From Siphonodentalium dalli (taxonomy: Eukaryota > Mollusca > Scaphopoda > Gadilida > Siphonodentaliidae), in assembly GCA_032622095.1 (NCBI GenBank), contig CP136061.1:5094734-5158733 (forward strand): 64,000 nt of DNA, given 5' to 3'. The notes beneath the pieces were generated by a model. It saw nothing but the letters and a program-made list of their open reading frames with translations, was not told the DNA's origin and did no database searches. This document shows, piece by piece, positions 23,353-34,129 of the stretch. Position 1 is the stretch's first letter, and the number at the start of each line of letters is the position of its first letter. Made by a program: the position numbers and the translations under genes.

Positions 23353-24480
23353 TTACGGTGTCACATGTTTCGTCAAAAATATTTTCTACATCATCAATGA
23401 AAATCTTGAACAACGTAGGGGATAGATGAGATAAACCAATTCCCGCCGTTGTTTTAACAGAATAGTGGCTTGATTTGTAAAAAGAAGATAATGCGTCATA
23501 TATGTGACCATTAATTTCTACATGTTGCTATTTTTCGAATAACAACGATCCATCAACTGATTCAAACGCTTTCTGAAAATCAGCAAAAGCCGTATATAAA
23601 GGTGTTTTGTTTTCTTTATACCTATTAATGATAGTTCGTAATATAAAAGTGCTATCAATTGTGCTTGTCACTAGTTGTCAATTGCTTGTCACTAATTAAG
23701 TTATTTGCTTCAAGATACGAGTTTATTCGTGTGTTTATAACTTTGTTGAATAACTTATCAAAATTACTACTTAAAGCAATAGGTCTATAATTGATAGGGT
23801 CATGTCTATTGTCCTTATTATATAGTGTTTTGATTATTGACCCGCCCCAGGGTAATGACCTGAGTGTAAAACTGTGTTGAACAATGTTGTGACCTCGTCC
23901 AACATAAATGGAATTACTCATTTTAATAATTCATCTGAAATGTTATCTGGTCCACTAGTTTTGTAATTTTTAAGTTGATACAGGTTATCTAATATTTCGC
24001 CTTTAATTATATCATCATTGTTGAAATTTGTCAAAATGGTACTTTGTTCCACGGATTTTGATTGATATTCAATTAATTCGATTTTGGACATAGAAGTGTG
24101 TTTGTTTCATTGGATCCAAGTTATTATATTTTCCCTTCTTCGCTCGCATATTATTCACGATTCTCTAATAGTATTATTATATCTATCATGTTGTTTTCTT
24201 TTCATTTCCTTAATGACATTTTCCATTGCTTTTTATTTAACTTTTTACATTCCTCATCAAACCATAGTCAAGTCCGTTTACACCTATGTTTATCAAGGGA
24301 CACTACTTTTGTTGAGGCATTATTTATTGACTGGAGTATTTCATCTAAATCTCGAATCGCAATTTCCGTATCTGTGGGATCTGGCCCATACGAAGACATT
24401 TGGGAACATCATAAGTTTACTTCGCATGTGCGGCTGAAAAAAGCTTGCTTTGCTCTTTCGCTACCTTCTTTGTATCATTT
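23345..24480 (-). pseudogene. LINE ORF2 with reverse transcriptase motifs, broken
   Basis: Minus-strand remnant spanning the linker and the first half of a reverse transcriptase. In order from 24480 downward it shows a DEECKKLNKKQW linker, then NYKTSGPDNISDELL, then HDPINYRPIALSSNFDKLF and NTRINSYLEANNLIS (the longest open piece, 23655-23921). These are followed by TAFADFQKAFESVD (motif A with its DFxKAF aspartate) and a late SPTLFKIFIDDV stretch. Stops and frame changes separate the pieces. The YxDD catalytic box and everything after it are missing, so the copy is truncated at the 3' side. Its lower edge abuts dispersed repeat A. Confidence 0.75.
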
Positions 24481-24514
24481 AGTATGTGTTAGTTGTTAAT
24501 GTGCCCACGTCTTG

Positions 24515-24518
<4 letters not shown>

Positions 24519-24565
<47 letters not shown>
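24519..24565. repeat. (TA)n microsatellite
   Basis: Uninterrupted run of about 23 TA dinucleotides. Confidence 0.98.
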
Positions 24566-24568
<3 letters not shown>

Positions 24569-25137
24569 CTGGAAATGACACAATTAAGCATATATCAGAT
24601 TACAGTTTATATGTATCATCTATCAGAGAGCATACCGTCAAGTTAACAGTTTTAATAATAGATTGTACTCACCACGACAGTAATAATTAACAGCAGATGT
24701 TTCATTTTGCCTCGACAGTTGATATACTCCGAGTTCGTATTGGCCATTCGTTGTTAGTGCGATACTAAAGACTGTTTACTTCCTCTTTGTGAGTTATATC
24801 TCTATGTTGTATAAATACACCAGGTTATAGCCTCACTCTAGTATGCTACCAAATGTTTCGAATTATCTCCATTCGTGTTCACTGAGCTATGGTTATTCAC
24901 CCGGGTATTATTGGATGCAGCACAGTTAGTTTGCACGCTAGTATGAACATCTGCACCATAATTACAATATTAGACGGCCTATATACGATACTGAACTATT
25001 GTAATACTAACTTATTCGTTTAGTCCGTGGGCAAAGTTTCAGAAGGGCTTTATTTTTGTTATGTCACTCCACTTTGTCCGAACAAAGGTTTCTTTATATC
25101 AAATTAAAGGCCATCATCTCCTGGATTAAAAAATACG
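24566..25137. other. Unique spacer
   Basis: No gene or clear repeat seen. Confidence 0.4.
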
Positions 25138-25375
25138 TGTTGCCAGGCTGGCAAAGTGTCAAAATATGGCGAAATTACGGGGGATAACAAATATTTGTTG
25201 CCAGGCTGGCAAAGTGTCAAAACATGGCGAAATTACGGGGGATAACAAATATTTGTTGCCAGGCTGGCAAAGTGTCAAAACATGGCGAAATTACGGGGGA
25301 TAACAAATATTTGTTGTCAGGCTGGCAAAGTGTCAAAACATGGCGAAATTACGGGGATAACGCCTAGAATATAAT
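25138..25375 (+). repeat. 58-bp minisatellite, four copies
   Basis: Near-identical units with CCAGGCTGGCAAAGTGTC, ATGGCGAAATTACGGGGG and ATAACAAATATTTGTTG start at about 25143, 25201, 25259 and 25317. The high identity suggests recent expansion. Confidence 0.95.
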
Positions 25376-26892
25376 AGTACCCAATTATTTGTCAGCGACC
25401 ATGGTGACAGTGAATGATGGACCATCACATTAAGAGTAGTCGAAATCGTTCTCTAAAATATAGTACTATACGATATAATATAAAATGGGTTCAAATTGTC
25501 GAAATGGTGCAAAAACAACTTAAATTAATTGTGTTTCCCCAACCTTTGAGCCCGGGTGTAATGTAACCAATACAGGTCCCGAACACATCAGCAATGATTA
25601 TTGTTTCAGTAGATATAAACATTGTTAAGCTAAGGATATGACATATTGTATATATTGCGTCAAACTTAACCCTACTCCATAAATTACGCAATAACACGGA
25701 TTTCGCCAAATATTCGCTACCGCTTTTGCGATGCCGGAAAATTGTACCAGTGTTTTTAGACAAACCTAATAGTGTTTTTAGACAAACACAATGTTATGGG
25801 GTACAATAAATTGAATAATTACGGGTTTATCTCTACTTTATTGTGAAAAATTAGTTTAAAAAAATGACGAAATGACAGGCAACATAAGCACAAACAAATG
25901 CCCCCCCCCCCCCCGTTATTATCAGTATAACATGAAGATTTCATGGTTTATGGCACTCTTTTTATATCAATGATACTCAGGAGGGACAACATGCGGCGAA
26001 TGCGTTCAGAATGGTGATCCAAGTTTATTCATAGACAGCGCACTCTGCGTGACAACGGAAGCACCCAAATTTTATTTTATCATTTAATCACCAACAGCCG
26101 TGACATATACCCCGAGCCAACACGTGGAAACCCCTCCCCTCTGCGGAATTGTAAAGACCCAATTATTGTCATAGGGCATGACATTCCACATAATTTAGGC
26201 ATGCTTGCCATCTGAGACGTTTCGCATTCTAATTGTATGGCACTTTTTATGTTTTTGTCTAAATTGTACATTTTGGCGGGGTAAGGTAGATAATTCCCCT
26301 AATAGTGGGCATATTGTTGATTATATCGAGGTGCAGTTGTTTTCAATTTGAAGGGGTGTTATATAATAGTGATATACAATCAACTTAAACAAGGATATAT
26401 TAATGTATTTTTCACAAATTTAAATCTAAATGATTTTTTTAATTTTGCGAACAGTGTGAAAAAGCCACAGTGACAGTGTCCCGATGGTCAACATGGTTTC
26501 AATGTCATGTCTATAGTTATTCTTCTATTTTTTGTAAATAGTAATGACTAAGGCAGTTTTATTATGAAGTACAATGAGCATAAATAAAACAATCTGACTC
26601 ACAGATGGAATGTTAATGTGCCAATTGTCTTTTTGTTAGAAATGTTGATGGGGTGAGGGTGAGTAATTTGGTCATACCAGGTCATTCTCCTGGAATGTCT
26701 AATATGGAAATGGTCTTGTGGAGTAAATTGCTTATACTTCCCTAAAATGTACCAATATACAAAATTCTAATACACTTGTGCCAATATACCCCATGAAACA
26801 TTAAATATTTGCGGGGGGTTAATTTTCGATAAACTGTCGCAAAGTGTAGTCAGATTCACAGCTTCAATGTTAGATATTCATACGCGCCATTA
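25376..26892. other. Unique spacer with a poly-C run
   Basis: A run of C bases lies near 25900-25915. A 90-codon minus frame at 25491-25763 has no recognised motif. Nothing else seen. Confidence 0.4.
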
Positions 26893-27102
26893 TTAACAGC
26901 AGCTGATTTCAAAGTCTCGTCCATCCGGCTCGCTCACAGTTCCTCTCCACGACGTCACATTTACGCAGTACACACCGACGACGTTACGGGGTAGATGCAT
27001 AGAGCTGGCATCCGGTCTACTGACTTCCGTTACTAGCTCGTTGCTATATAAGCAACACAGTGGCGTCGCTTTTGTAGAAAATTGGCAGTCAATACATTCA
27101 CC
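26893..27102 (-). CDS. Possible terminal exon, cysteine-bearing, unrecognised
   Basis: A minus-strand open stretch begins after a plausible 3' splice site (TATACAG followed by GGTGAATG, at about 27102) and ends at a stop at 26893. It encodes about 70 residues with six cysteines, including GECIDC, LCCLYSN and VYCVNVTSW, and ends DFEISCC. Its base composition is less AT-rich than its surroundings. The pattern suggests an extracellular, disulphide-bonded module, but no family was recognised and no partner exon is visible. An 82-codon frame that reads through the splice site also exists. Treat as a weak exon prediction. Confidence 0.3.
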   Translation of the reverse strand, partial: GECIDCQFSTKATPLCCLYSNELVTEVSRPDASSMHLPRNVVGVYCVNVTSWRGTVSEPDGRDFEISCC

Positions 27103-27209
27103 CTGTATACGTGTACTTTCATAAATCACAAAACACCACACCGTTATATCCCATAAATATCATTGTCTCGATATCATTTGACCAAATATCTTGACATGAA
27201 AGCGTGACA

Positions 27210-27410
27210 GATACATTCAACTAAGTCCCTTGGCGATTTGAATATATCGAGACCCCACGCTAAACAAGCACCATGGTCGAAAATGTTCTATATCAAGCCT
27301 GCATATGCCAGACTAATTACCGCATCCATAAGAGAAGACATGTTTAGGACTGACCTTAATTGTCCAGCTAGCAGACAGTTTGACTTCGCTCATCACTACT
27401 CACTTGTTTT
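27210..27410 (+). repeat. Dispersed repeat A, copy 3
   Basis: Runs from GATACATTCAACTAAGTCCC through CGAGACCCCACGCTAAACAA, GCATCCATAAGAGAAGACATG and CAGACAGTTTGACTTCGCT. It lacks the CGCGCGCAGG end seen in copies 2 and 4. Confidence 0.75.
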
Positions 27411-27666
27411 GTCTGTTAAAGTCGCCGCCGCGAAAATTCTCAATATATGTTCATTTATTCATATTTGTATTAAATTATGCACACTTATTTAAGAAAACAA
27501 TCCCCCACTGTCTGAAAACTACGAGTGTTTAAGACTGTGGGTGGCTGGGTGATAGCCTGATGCCTCACTTCATTATCTACTTTGACGGATCCATGCAGTT
27601 ATTTGCGAGAAAGCGTGTCATAGGGGACCCCTGGGATTTCCCACAGTATGGCGGACAGCAACAATT

Positions 27667-28486
27667 TTGCGATCTGATTCTTCCTCGTCTGATTCGCCTG
27701 CAGAAGACACTTTAAATTTGACAATGGGAGCGTGCATGCACATGAAGACCAGCACTCCGAATTACATGGTGTATGGGGAACTGGGCAGATACCCATTGGC
27801 CATAATGGCAAAGCAGAGAATAGTAAGCTACTGGTCGAGACTCATGACGGGAGAGGGGTCCGTTCTGGCCAAGAAACTATATGATATCTTGTTTCGTCTT
27901 ATGGAACACGACAGTAAACTCTTTAGACATATTAACATTACTAAAACAATAATACACTCAGCTGGTTTCGGCGTGGCATGGTCGAACCAGGCACAGTTAA
28001 TAGACAGCCAGAAAAAAGACATAACCAAAACTTTGATTGACCAGTTTACTCAGCAATGGTGGTTAGATATAGAATCGTCATCACGAGGAATATTTTACAA
28101 AGAACTGAAGTCAACCCTCCGCTTAGAAAACTATATTATCGATTTCCCCTTCAGTCTGAGAAAATATTTGATAAAAATACGTACATGCAATCATAGATTG
28201 GAAGTAGAAACAAGTAGATGGGGAAAGCGAGGAGCAAAAAGAGATTTATGTAGCTTGTGCAAAAAATGAACTGGGTGATGAATACCATTTTGTTATGAAG
28301 TGCGCCAACTTGAGGCACCTGCGGGTAAAATACATATCCGAACACTATTGGAACCCACCTTCTAAGAAAAAGTTTTACGAGCTACTGACAAAGTCTGGTC
28401 GCGTTGACTTGAGAAAATTAACATTTTTTCTGAAATTAGCGTTCAAATATAGAAATAGAAATTTAGAGCTGAATACATTTTATTAA
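27667..28486 (+). pseudogene. LINE ORF2 C-terminal region, one frame break
   Basis: Plus-strand C-terminal part of a non-LTR retrotransposon ORF2. The first frame (27667-28269, 200 codons) carries NYMVYGELGRYPLAIMAKQR, then a helical stretch, then RTCNHRLEVETSRWGKRGAK and the first two cysteines of a zinc knuckle (LCSLC). It stops within a run of six A bases at about 28261-28266. The matching continuation lies in the next frame: DEYHFVMKCANLRHL completes the CCHC knuckle, and the frame runs to 28486. One A fewer would join the two, so the break could be a genuine mutation or a homopolymer error. The reverse transcriptase core is absent (5' truncation). Confidence 0.8.
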
Positions 28487-28903
28487 TGTTATTGAAATAT
28501 CAAGTCAAAATGTTATGGCTGCTGTTGTTGTTGTTGTTGTTGTTAGTATTATATTAGTATTGATATAAGACATCCTCGAAAAGTATCCTGATAGAACGTA
28601 TTAGATGAATATAAAAACGACGATAATGAGGACTGACGATTGTTAACAGAGAGACTACCGCCATATCTATCGACCAATCTTCTTCTATCTTCTTCTATCT
28701 TATTCTTCTTCTTATCTTCTTCTTCTTTTCCTCTCATTATTTTCCTCTTCTTCTTTTTCTGTCTGCTTCTTCTTCATTTTCTGTGTTCTTTTATGTATAT
28801 GTATATATTTCGCACTAAGCACCTTGTAAATATTGCACATCTCGCCAGTTACATGTGAACTCATGTCTTAGAGATTAAAGCATAGCATAGCATAGCATAG
28901 CAC
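28487..28903 (+). mobile_element. LINE 3' untranslated region and tail
   Basis: Follows the ORF2 remnant. Contains a (TTG)n run near 28523-28545, a pyrimidine-rich TTC/TCT tract at about 28678-28775, and a terminal (CATAG)4 repeat at 28881-28903. Short tandem 3' ends of this kind are typical of several LINE clades, so the element probably ends here. Confidence 0.65.
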
Positions 28904-29439
28904 GAGCCGGAATTACCACAAAATCACCATTGTGTGAGACCATCAAACGAGCCAGACCTTGAATGGCGAAGAGATGAAAATCGCGTACGATGGCGTACGA
29001 TGGTGAGTCACTGAGTGTCTATTAAAAATGTCGCGGTCACTGGCAAAACATGTGAAAATAAAATTGAAGTTAATACCAGCGAAAACCCCCTTTATTCGAG
29101 CGGACATGTGTAATACTCATAATGCATACTCAATACATCGAAATATGAAATATAATTCAAGGAAAAGTTGTGTGTCTGCCGAAATGTTAGTCTAAAATTA
29201 TAGTAATTGTTTTACTAAAAATGTCAATTTTGTGATGTATTGAAATTCTGGACTCGACCACTGCCAGTCCATGGCTGCTCACGGATTGACATTGGATTCA
29301 GCTATCAGTATCAGTACTATCACAATCAGTGACAGTGTTTGCACTGGCTAAAAACATAAATAATAATTTGCCAAAAATGAGCTAACTCTTGATTTGTGAC
29401 ATTGTCCAAGAAAAAAAGTGTCTTGAATATTCAACATGT
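28904..29439. other. Unique spacer
   Basis: No gene recognised. The phrase GCGTACGATGG is repeated once near 28982. Confidence 0.4.
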
Positions 29440-29640
29440 TAATTGTTATCTCGACACATCTTGCGATCCTGACATCTAAAGCTCTGAACATATTACTAGT
29501 ACCTCGCGATATTATCTTGAGATCTATCATAATTTCTTGAGATCTTGCCGTATGATCTCAAGAAAATATGTTAATATCTCAAGATTCTTTTCTCGAAATC
29601 TCGTGAGAGTCGAGATAATATCTCGATGGATATATTTTCT
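29440..29640. repeat. Cluster of ATCTCAAGA/TCTTGAGAT words
   Basis: About ten related words such as TCTTGAGATC, ATCTCAAGA, TATCTCG and CGAGATA occur in both orientations within 200 bases. The strand could fold into several alternative short hairpins. Origin unknown. Confidence 0.55.
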
Positions 29641-29955
29641 ATAACAGTATATGGTACATTGTATATCATTTTGAAGACAGATTCATTGTGGTCCAAGTGA
29701 GATGATTAATCATATTCATGGGTTCACGTGACTGCCGGGGTTCTATATATGTACATGTAGTATGTCTTTTGAATGCAAATCTGTTACGGTACCGGTATAG
29801 AAGAGCAACATGAGGTATCTCGGATTCTCGATCCAAAACAGCATCAACCCAACCAATTTCCCAAGCTGTTGTGGACTGAGAAGACTTGGTCTATACATGC
29901 CAATATATGCTATTTCTGAATATATAGTCATGGAACGGAAAGAAATCAACTTTCC
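29641..29955. other. Unique spacer
   Basis: Nothing recognised. A 95-codon plus frame starting at 29810 has no known motif. Confidence 0.35.
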
Positions 29956-30490
29956 AAGAAAATGTTGTTTGAGTCAGTATTTGGGGTGGGAGAAAGATAC
30001 CAGGGTTTATTATCGCCCCCACTCCCCAACCGAGCAGCTACTTATGACAAAAATGAACTTGTTATTTTATTGCTTATTTTGCTTTATACAGTCATGAAAT
30101 GGCGAGAGATACTCAGGCCTCGGTATTTCCCCCTCCCACCCCAAACCCTGACTCAATAAATATTTTCTCGATTAATTTTAATTTCTCGCCATTTCATGAC
30201 TATATAAAGCGATATACATGTAAGTGATAAATCATAATATATTTTTGTACTCATATGTAGCTGCTGGTTTTTTGGGGAGTGGAATATTAAAGCCTGTGTA
30301 ATTTCTCCCCACCCCAAATCCAGAATCAATCAAAATTTTAATGGATATATAGGGCAATATATGCGATTAAATAATTAGTTTATTTTTGTCATATACTCAT
30401 ATGTAGATGCTGGGTGTGGGGGATACTCAGACATGGGTATCTAATCCCCCCTCTCCACCCAAATCCTGCCTCAAACAACTTTTTCTTGTA
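29956..30490. repeat. Fold-back unit plus two diverged tandem relatives
   Basis: 29956-30171 has inverted ends: AAGAAAATGTTGTTTGAGTC and TTTGGGGTGGGAG on the left against CTCCCACCCCAAA, GACTCAATAA and ATTTTCTCG on the right. Two related units of about 170 bp follow, at about 30171-30345 and 30345-30490. Each has a CTCATATGTAG(C/A)TGCTGG lead and a CC(A)CCCCAAATCC-like end. Confidence 0.6.
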
Positions 30491-30894
30491 ACATGTTAAT
30501 TTATCGCCATTTAATCACTATAACATCAAAATAAATAAGCAATAAATTAATACATGTACATTTATATTTTGTCATATGTTGAATTCTCGGTGGGTTTGAG
30601 CATTTGACAGACTGAATATAGTAAAAAGGGGGAGATGTCATGTACATCAGGTACACAAACCATAAGTCGTGAATCCTTAAAACAAGATATTAACAGACCT
30701 GGATAATGAAATAGATACCTGGTAAACAATTCAGCACGTATAACACCTGATAACAAATTTGTGTGGAAACTGATCCAAGATACATGTATCCATGAGAACA
30801 AGTGGACGGACAGACGCATGTCCACTGTCATTCATCAGAACATACAGCAATGACCTAAACATTCAACCCCTTAACAGCAGAACTGTGGTTAACT
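30491..30894. other. Unique spacer
   Basis: An 89-codon minus frame at 30562-30831 has no recognised domain. No repeat seen. Confidence 0.35.
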
Positions 30895-30998
30895 TTTAAG
30901 GATTTAGTCCGAAATATGGCTTGTTGGCAAGTTGTTGCCATTCATGAGAGCTTTCCGATGAATTTCAACAAGCCATAGTTCCGACTGAATCTTGAAAA
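30895..30998. mobile_element. Short fold-back MITE
   Basis: Left arm ATTTAGTCCGAAATATGGCTT and right arm (reverse complement of AAGCCATAGTTCCGACTGAA) form ~30-bp imperfect inverted repeats around a ~40-base centre. Confidence 0.7.
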
Positions 30999-31158
30999 AT
31001 TACCTATAATTCTGATGTGGTTGAGGGGTCGATTATTTGGGACATTACTGTTTTTCGAGTTTGTTACACATTTGTCAAAGTATGCATCAACAAAATTGAG
31101 GAATTGAATGTTAACTCTGAGTTGTTCCATAATACATATATTTCCCTTGTCATTTCAG

Positions 31159-31575
31159 GTGTTCATGCGGCCTATGTACAGTGATGGAGACTACCTGTAA
31201 GTGCAGATGTTGCCATGAGATTGAAAAAGTTGAGGCCAAGCTGAAGAATGTGACAAAAGCGTTTTCAGAGGAGAACGACACTTCAAATTTATCACGGAGA
31301 CTGTCCCCTTCAGGAGTGTGTGCCTGGACCCATGGCTACTTGAAGTTGCATGGTTAGGATACCAGCAACAGTATAGTCATCCGTTTAATGGACCTCTGCA
31401 CAACAAATACAGGCATATAGCAAACAGACAGTTTATTCGGTGGTGCTATGGCTACCTTGGTTTGCATAACCGCAGAAATCTTCCATCGTGTGTTGTGAAT
31501 GGCATCAGGCATGCTTTCCCAAATGATGGTGGAAATTACAGGGACTTTCGTTTGCCCGAGCTGGAGATTGAATGA
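31159..31575 (+). CDS. P2X7-type C-terminal (ballast) domain, terminal exon
   Basis: The exon opens after the splice acceptor CATTTCAG (ends 31158). The first frame, from 31160, reads CSCGLC, then CKCRCCHEIEKVEAKL, matching the cysteine-rich start of the intracellular P2X7 ballast domain. The rest lies in another frame, open to the stop at 31573-31575: FITETVPFRSVCLDPWLL, RHIANRQFIRWCYGYLG and LPSCVVNGIRHAFP, then GGNYRDF. Human P2X7 has the same order (CxCGxC, CC, CIT, LRHCAYR, LPSC, a GxYxGF end) in a cytoplasmic zinc- and GDP-binding region. In many invertebrates the domain occurs without a channel, so a channel is not implied. The frame change lies at about 31270-31300: either a pseudogenising indel or a sequence error. 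A polyadenylation signal follows. No upstream exon was recognised. Confidence 0.72.
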
Positions 31576-31648
31576 ATACATGAATGAAATCTTAACATAT
31601 TATTGTTACAATGTATCTCCCTAATCTTCATCTCCCATAAAATTCATC

Positions 31649-31654
31649 AATAAA
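31649..31654 (+). promoter_or_regulatory. Polyadenylation signal AATAAA
   Basis: Canonical hexamer 74 bases after the stop codon of the P2X7-like exon, which supports that exon being the last one of a transcribed gene. Confidence 0.6.
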
Positions 31655-31680
31655 ATACCAAAGTGTTACTAACCAAATGG

Positions 31681-31907
31681 CAAACTTTCAAGTAAGTGGC
31701 GCTCAGAAATGGGTTAACTCTTCTTGTGAGTAGAATCTCTCAGGTCATGGTCCATTTGCTACATGTCACATCTTTGTATCTCACATAGTACTAACCTATT
31801 GTTATGAAATGTATCAAAGATGGGACACATGGCGAATGGAGCATGACCGGAGAGTTTCTACTCACAAAATTAACACATTACTGATCGCCACTTACTTGAA
31901 AGTTTGC
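31681..31907. mobile_element. Fold-back MITE, proximal
   Basis: Inverted ends CAAACTTTCAAGTAAGTGGCG and CGCCACTTACTTGAAAGTTTG, with further pairing inward (GAGTAGAATCTCTC/GGAGAGTTTCTACTC). The inner phrase ATTGTTATGAAATGTATCAA is shared with the next element. Confidence 0.85.
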
Positions 31908-31920
31908 TTTTTTCAGATTT

Positions 31921-32082
31921 AGATTTTTTTCTGGAGAATGAACACACAAAAAAGTAAGTTATCCCCAGACAGAAATCACTCTATCTCCCATGTTAATAAT
32001 CTAATTGTTATGAAATTTATCAAAGTGATTTATGTCAGGGGGTAACTTACTTTTTATGTGTTCGTTCTCCAGAAAAAAATCT
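31921..32082. mobile_element. Fold-back MITE, distal
   Basis: Ends AGATTTTTTTCTGGAGAATG and its near-complement ending at 32082, paired for about 43 bases through AGTAAGTTA(T)CCCC. The inner phrase ATTGTTATGAAATTTATCAA shows kinship with the element 14 bases upstream, although the outer ends differ. Confidence 0.85.
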
Positions 32083-32440
32083 ATTTCATGACAGGGGTTA
32101 GACTAAAACATGCGGAATGAAAACTGGTATTTTCTTGATTCAACTAATAATTGGCATATTTACCCGGGAATTACCCGATAGAAGATTAACTATTTGGCAT
32201 CACCAACAACAAAATGACATTCAATATGTTTCAGCAAAAACATAATTTAACCCTTCCATCGTTCAGTAGTTCCAAAGGAAATGTTCAGATAATATATTCA
32301 ACAAATGACCTGAACTTATTATCTAAATTTTAACCACCATTGAATAATGAATTACAAGATGAGGTACCCGGTGTAACACTTCATCTCCCCCATGATATCT
32401 CCCCCCCCCCCCCCCCACCCAGGATAGTTCCCTCCCCATA
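32083..32440. other. Unique spacer with poly-C run
   Basis: A run of about 16 C bases starts near 32400. Nothing else recognised. Confidence 0.45.
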
Positions 32441-32760
32441 TATGACTAAAAATAGTTTCACTCATTTGATAACGTTTGACCCTGGAATGGCCAGAAAATA
32501 GTTTGATATATAATTTTGTTTTTATTTAAAAAAAAATTATTTTCAAGTGACAAATTTTTTCCACACTTTTCATAGTTTGATCCTGAAATGGGCAGAAATG
32601 TTTTTTTTATAATTCTCTTTTTTTATTAAAATATATTTTTGTCCAAGCGGACAAAATTTTTAATCACACAATTGATTATTTGATCCTGAAATGGCGAGAA
32701 AAATGATTTTTGAGAATTAAATTTGTTTTTATTTAATTTCATTTTTTCAAATGTCCAGGT
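32441..32760 (+). repeat. Degenerate tandem repeat, ~108-bp unit
   Basis: Three copies of a TTTGATCCTGAAATGGCNAGAAA phrase start near 32473, 32577 and 32685. Each is followed by a T-rich stretch with TTTTTATTNAAA and a purine-rich GACAAATTTTT segment. Confidence 0.75.
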
Positions 32761-33742
32761 CTGGATATCTACCCACAACCCTTATTCTGGTCGATATCGT
32801 TGTCACATTTTTGTATATTATAATGAAAAAAGAATGAGTCAGAGGAAAATTGGAAGAAAAAAACTTGAACCCCATACAATGCTGAGGATGCGGTCAATTT
32901 TGGGAGGAGCTGGTGTGATTACCCTAAACATAGATATTATATTATTTAGCGTAATAACACTCCAGTGTTTACTTTTTCAACTCAATGAATGGAAGAAGCC
33001 ATAGTATACTGTATATATCTGTATTTCACTATTTCATCATATTAAAATCATATTCATAAAGATGATACATGCAGATAACTATACAGCATAGCCGCCCAAG
33101 AAGCCCTTCTGATAGTTCAGCCATAAACATAATTCGTACTCTTCTTGTGGAACTTGAAAGCAGATATTTGCGAAAGCGGTCACGTATCCCATGTATTTCA
33201 TATCAACAATAGGTTGAAAGATAATAAATTTCGAAGTTCCCGTTGACCTACATGTAGATCATGCCACGAGTACCTACTCCAGCGGCACGGGAGTAGAGAT
33301 TCATGGTATGATCTACTGTGGACCTATATTCTGACAGTCACAGTGACACACGAACTTCGTCCAAATATGTACGCATTTACTCCGGAGATGTTGGCGACGC
33401 GAATACATTTCTGTCGTATTATTCAATATTTTATTACACATATAAACCCATTCCATATTCACGATTTCCAACGAAAACGAAACATGTTTGTGAAATAAAA
33501 CAAAACCACGCAGAATCCGATTTCGATAACACAATGTCAACAGAGTGCGGGAAGGTCCCTTATGACGTCACGGGTCAAAAATTAAATACACCGAATCTGT
33601 TGTTTTCGCTTCAAGCTGTGCGCATGCCACGGGAGTGTCCTGGAATAGCGGTAAAATTTGGCGCGATTCATTTCGTTCTCAGAACGACTCTGTGGGTCTA
33701 ACAGGCGGGGAAATGAGTAAAATATGAACTACGCGACGGCGA
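32761..33742. other. Mostly unique; short inverted repeat near 33250-33322
   Basis: GTAGATCATGCCA and TGGTATGATCTAC form a hairpin around CTACTCCAGCGGCACGGGAG. Downstream, 33318-33701 is a 127-codon plus frame in a less AT-rich stretch with TGACGTCA-type sequence. It has no recognised domain and is left unassigned. Confidence 0.45.
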
Positions 33743-33862
33743 CTTTAACAACGAACCGCTCGCGCGCAGGTGATTAATGTTGTCAATTATTGGTGTGGCC
33801 ATGTAAAAGACATGTATTTCACATACAGAAATTACATGCACGTGTGCATCCACCCTATATAA
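33743..33862 (+). repeat. Dispersed repeat A, copy 4 (3' part)
   Basis: Matches copy 2 from AACCGCTCGCGCGCAGGTG through TTGTCAATTATTGGTGTGGC to TACAGAAATTACATGCACGT. Only the last 120 bases of the repeat are present. Confidence 0.8.
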
Positions 33863-34129
33863 TTTTGGGTTTGATGGACAAGTTAGAAAAACTAAATCGG
33901 AATAATATCGTGAGGTCGAGACGGCCCTATATTATATAGTTTTTGATTCGATATTTTGACTCAATAGACATAATGCGACAGCTGCAACATGCGAATAACG
34001 GATAGATAAAGTAACATGCTGTGTCGCCCCGTATCAGCTTTTAAGGGGAGGGTTAAGTTTTCACGCATTTATCCCAGTGTAGCATATATCCCAATGATCA
34101 CGTTTATATATATGTGTGTGTGCACTCAA

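Noticed and set aside
33318-33701. 127-codon plus frame in a less AT-rich stretch
   Set aside because: No known motif, splice pattern or polyadenylation signal; kept only as a note.
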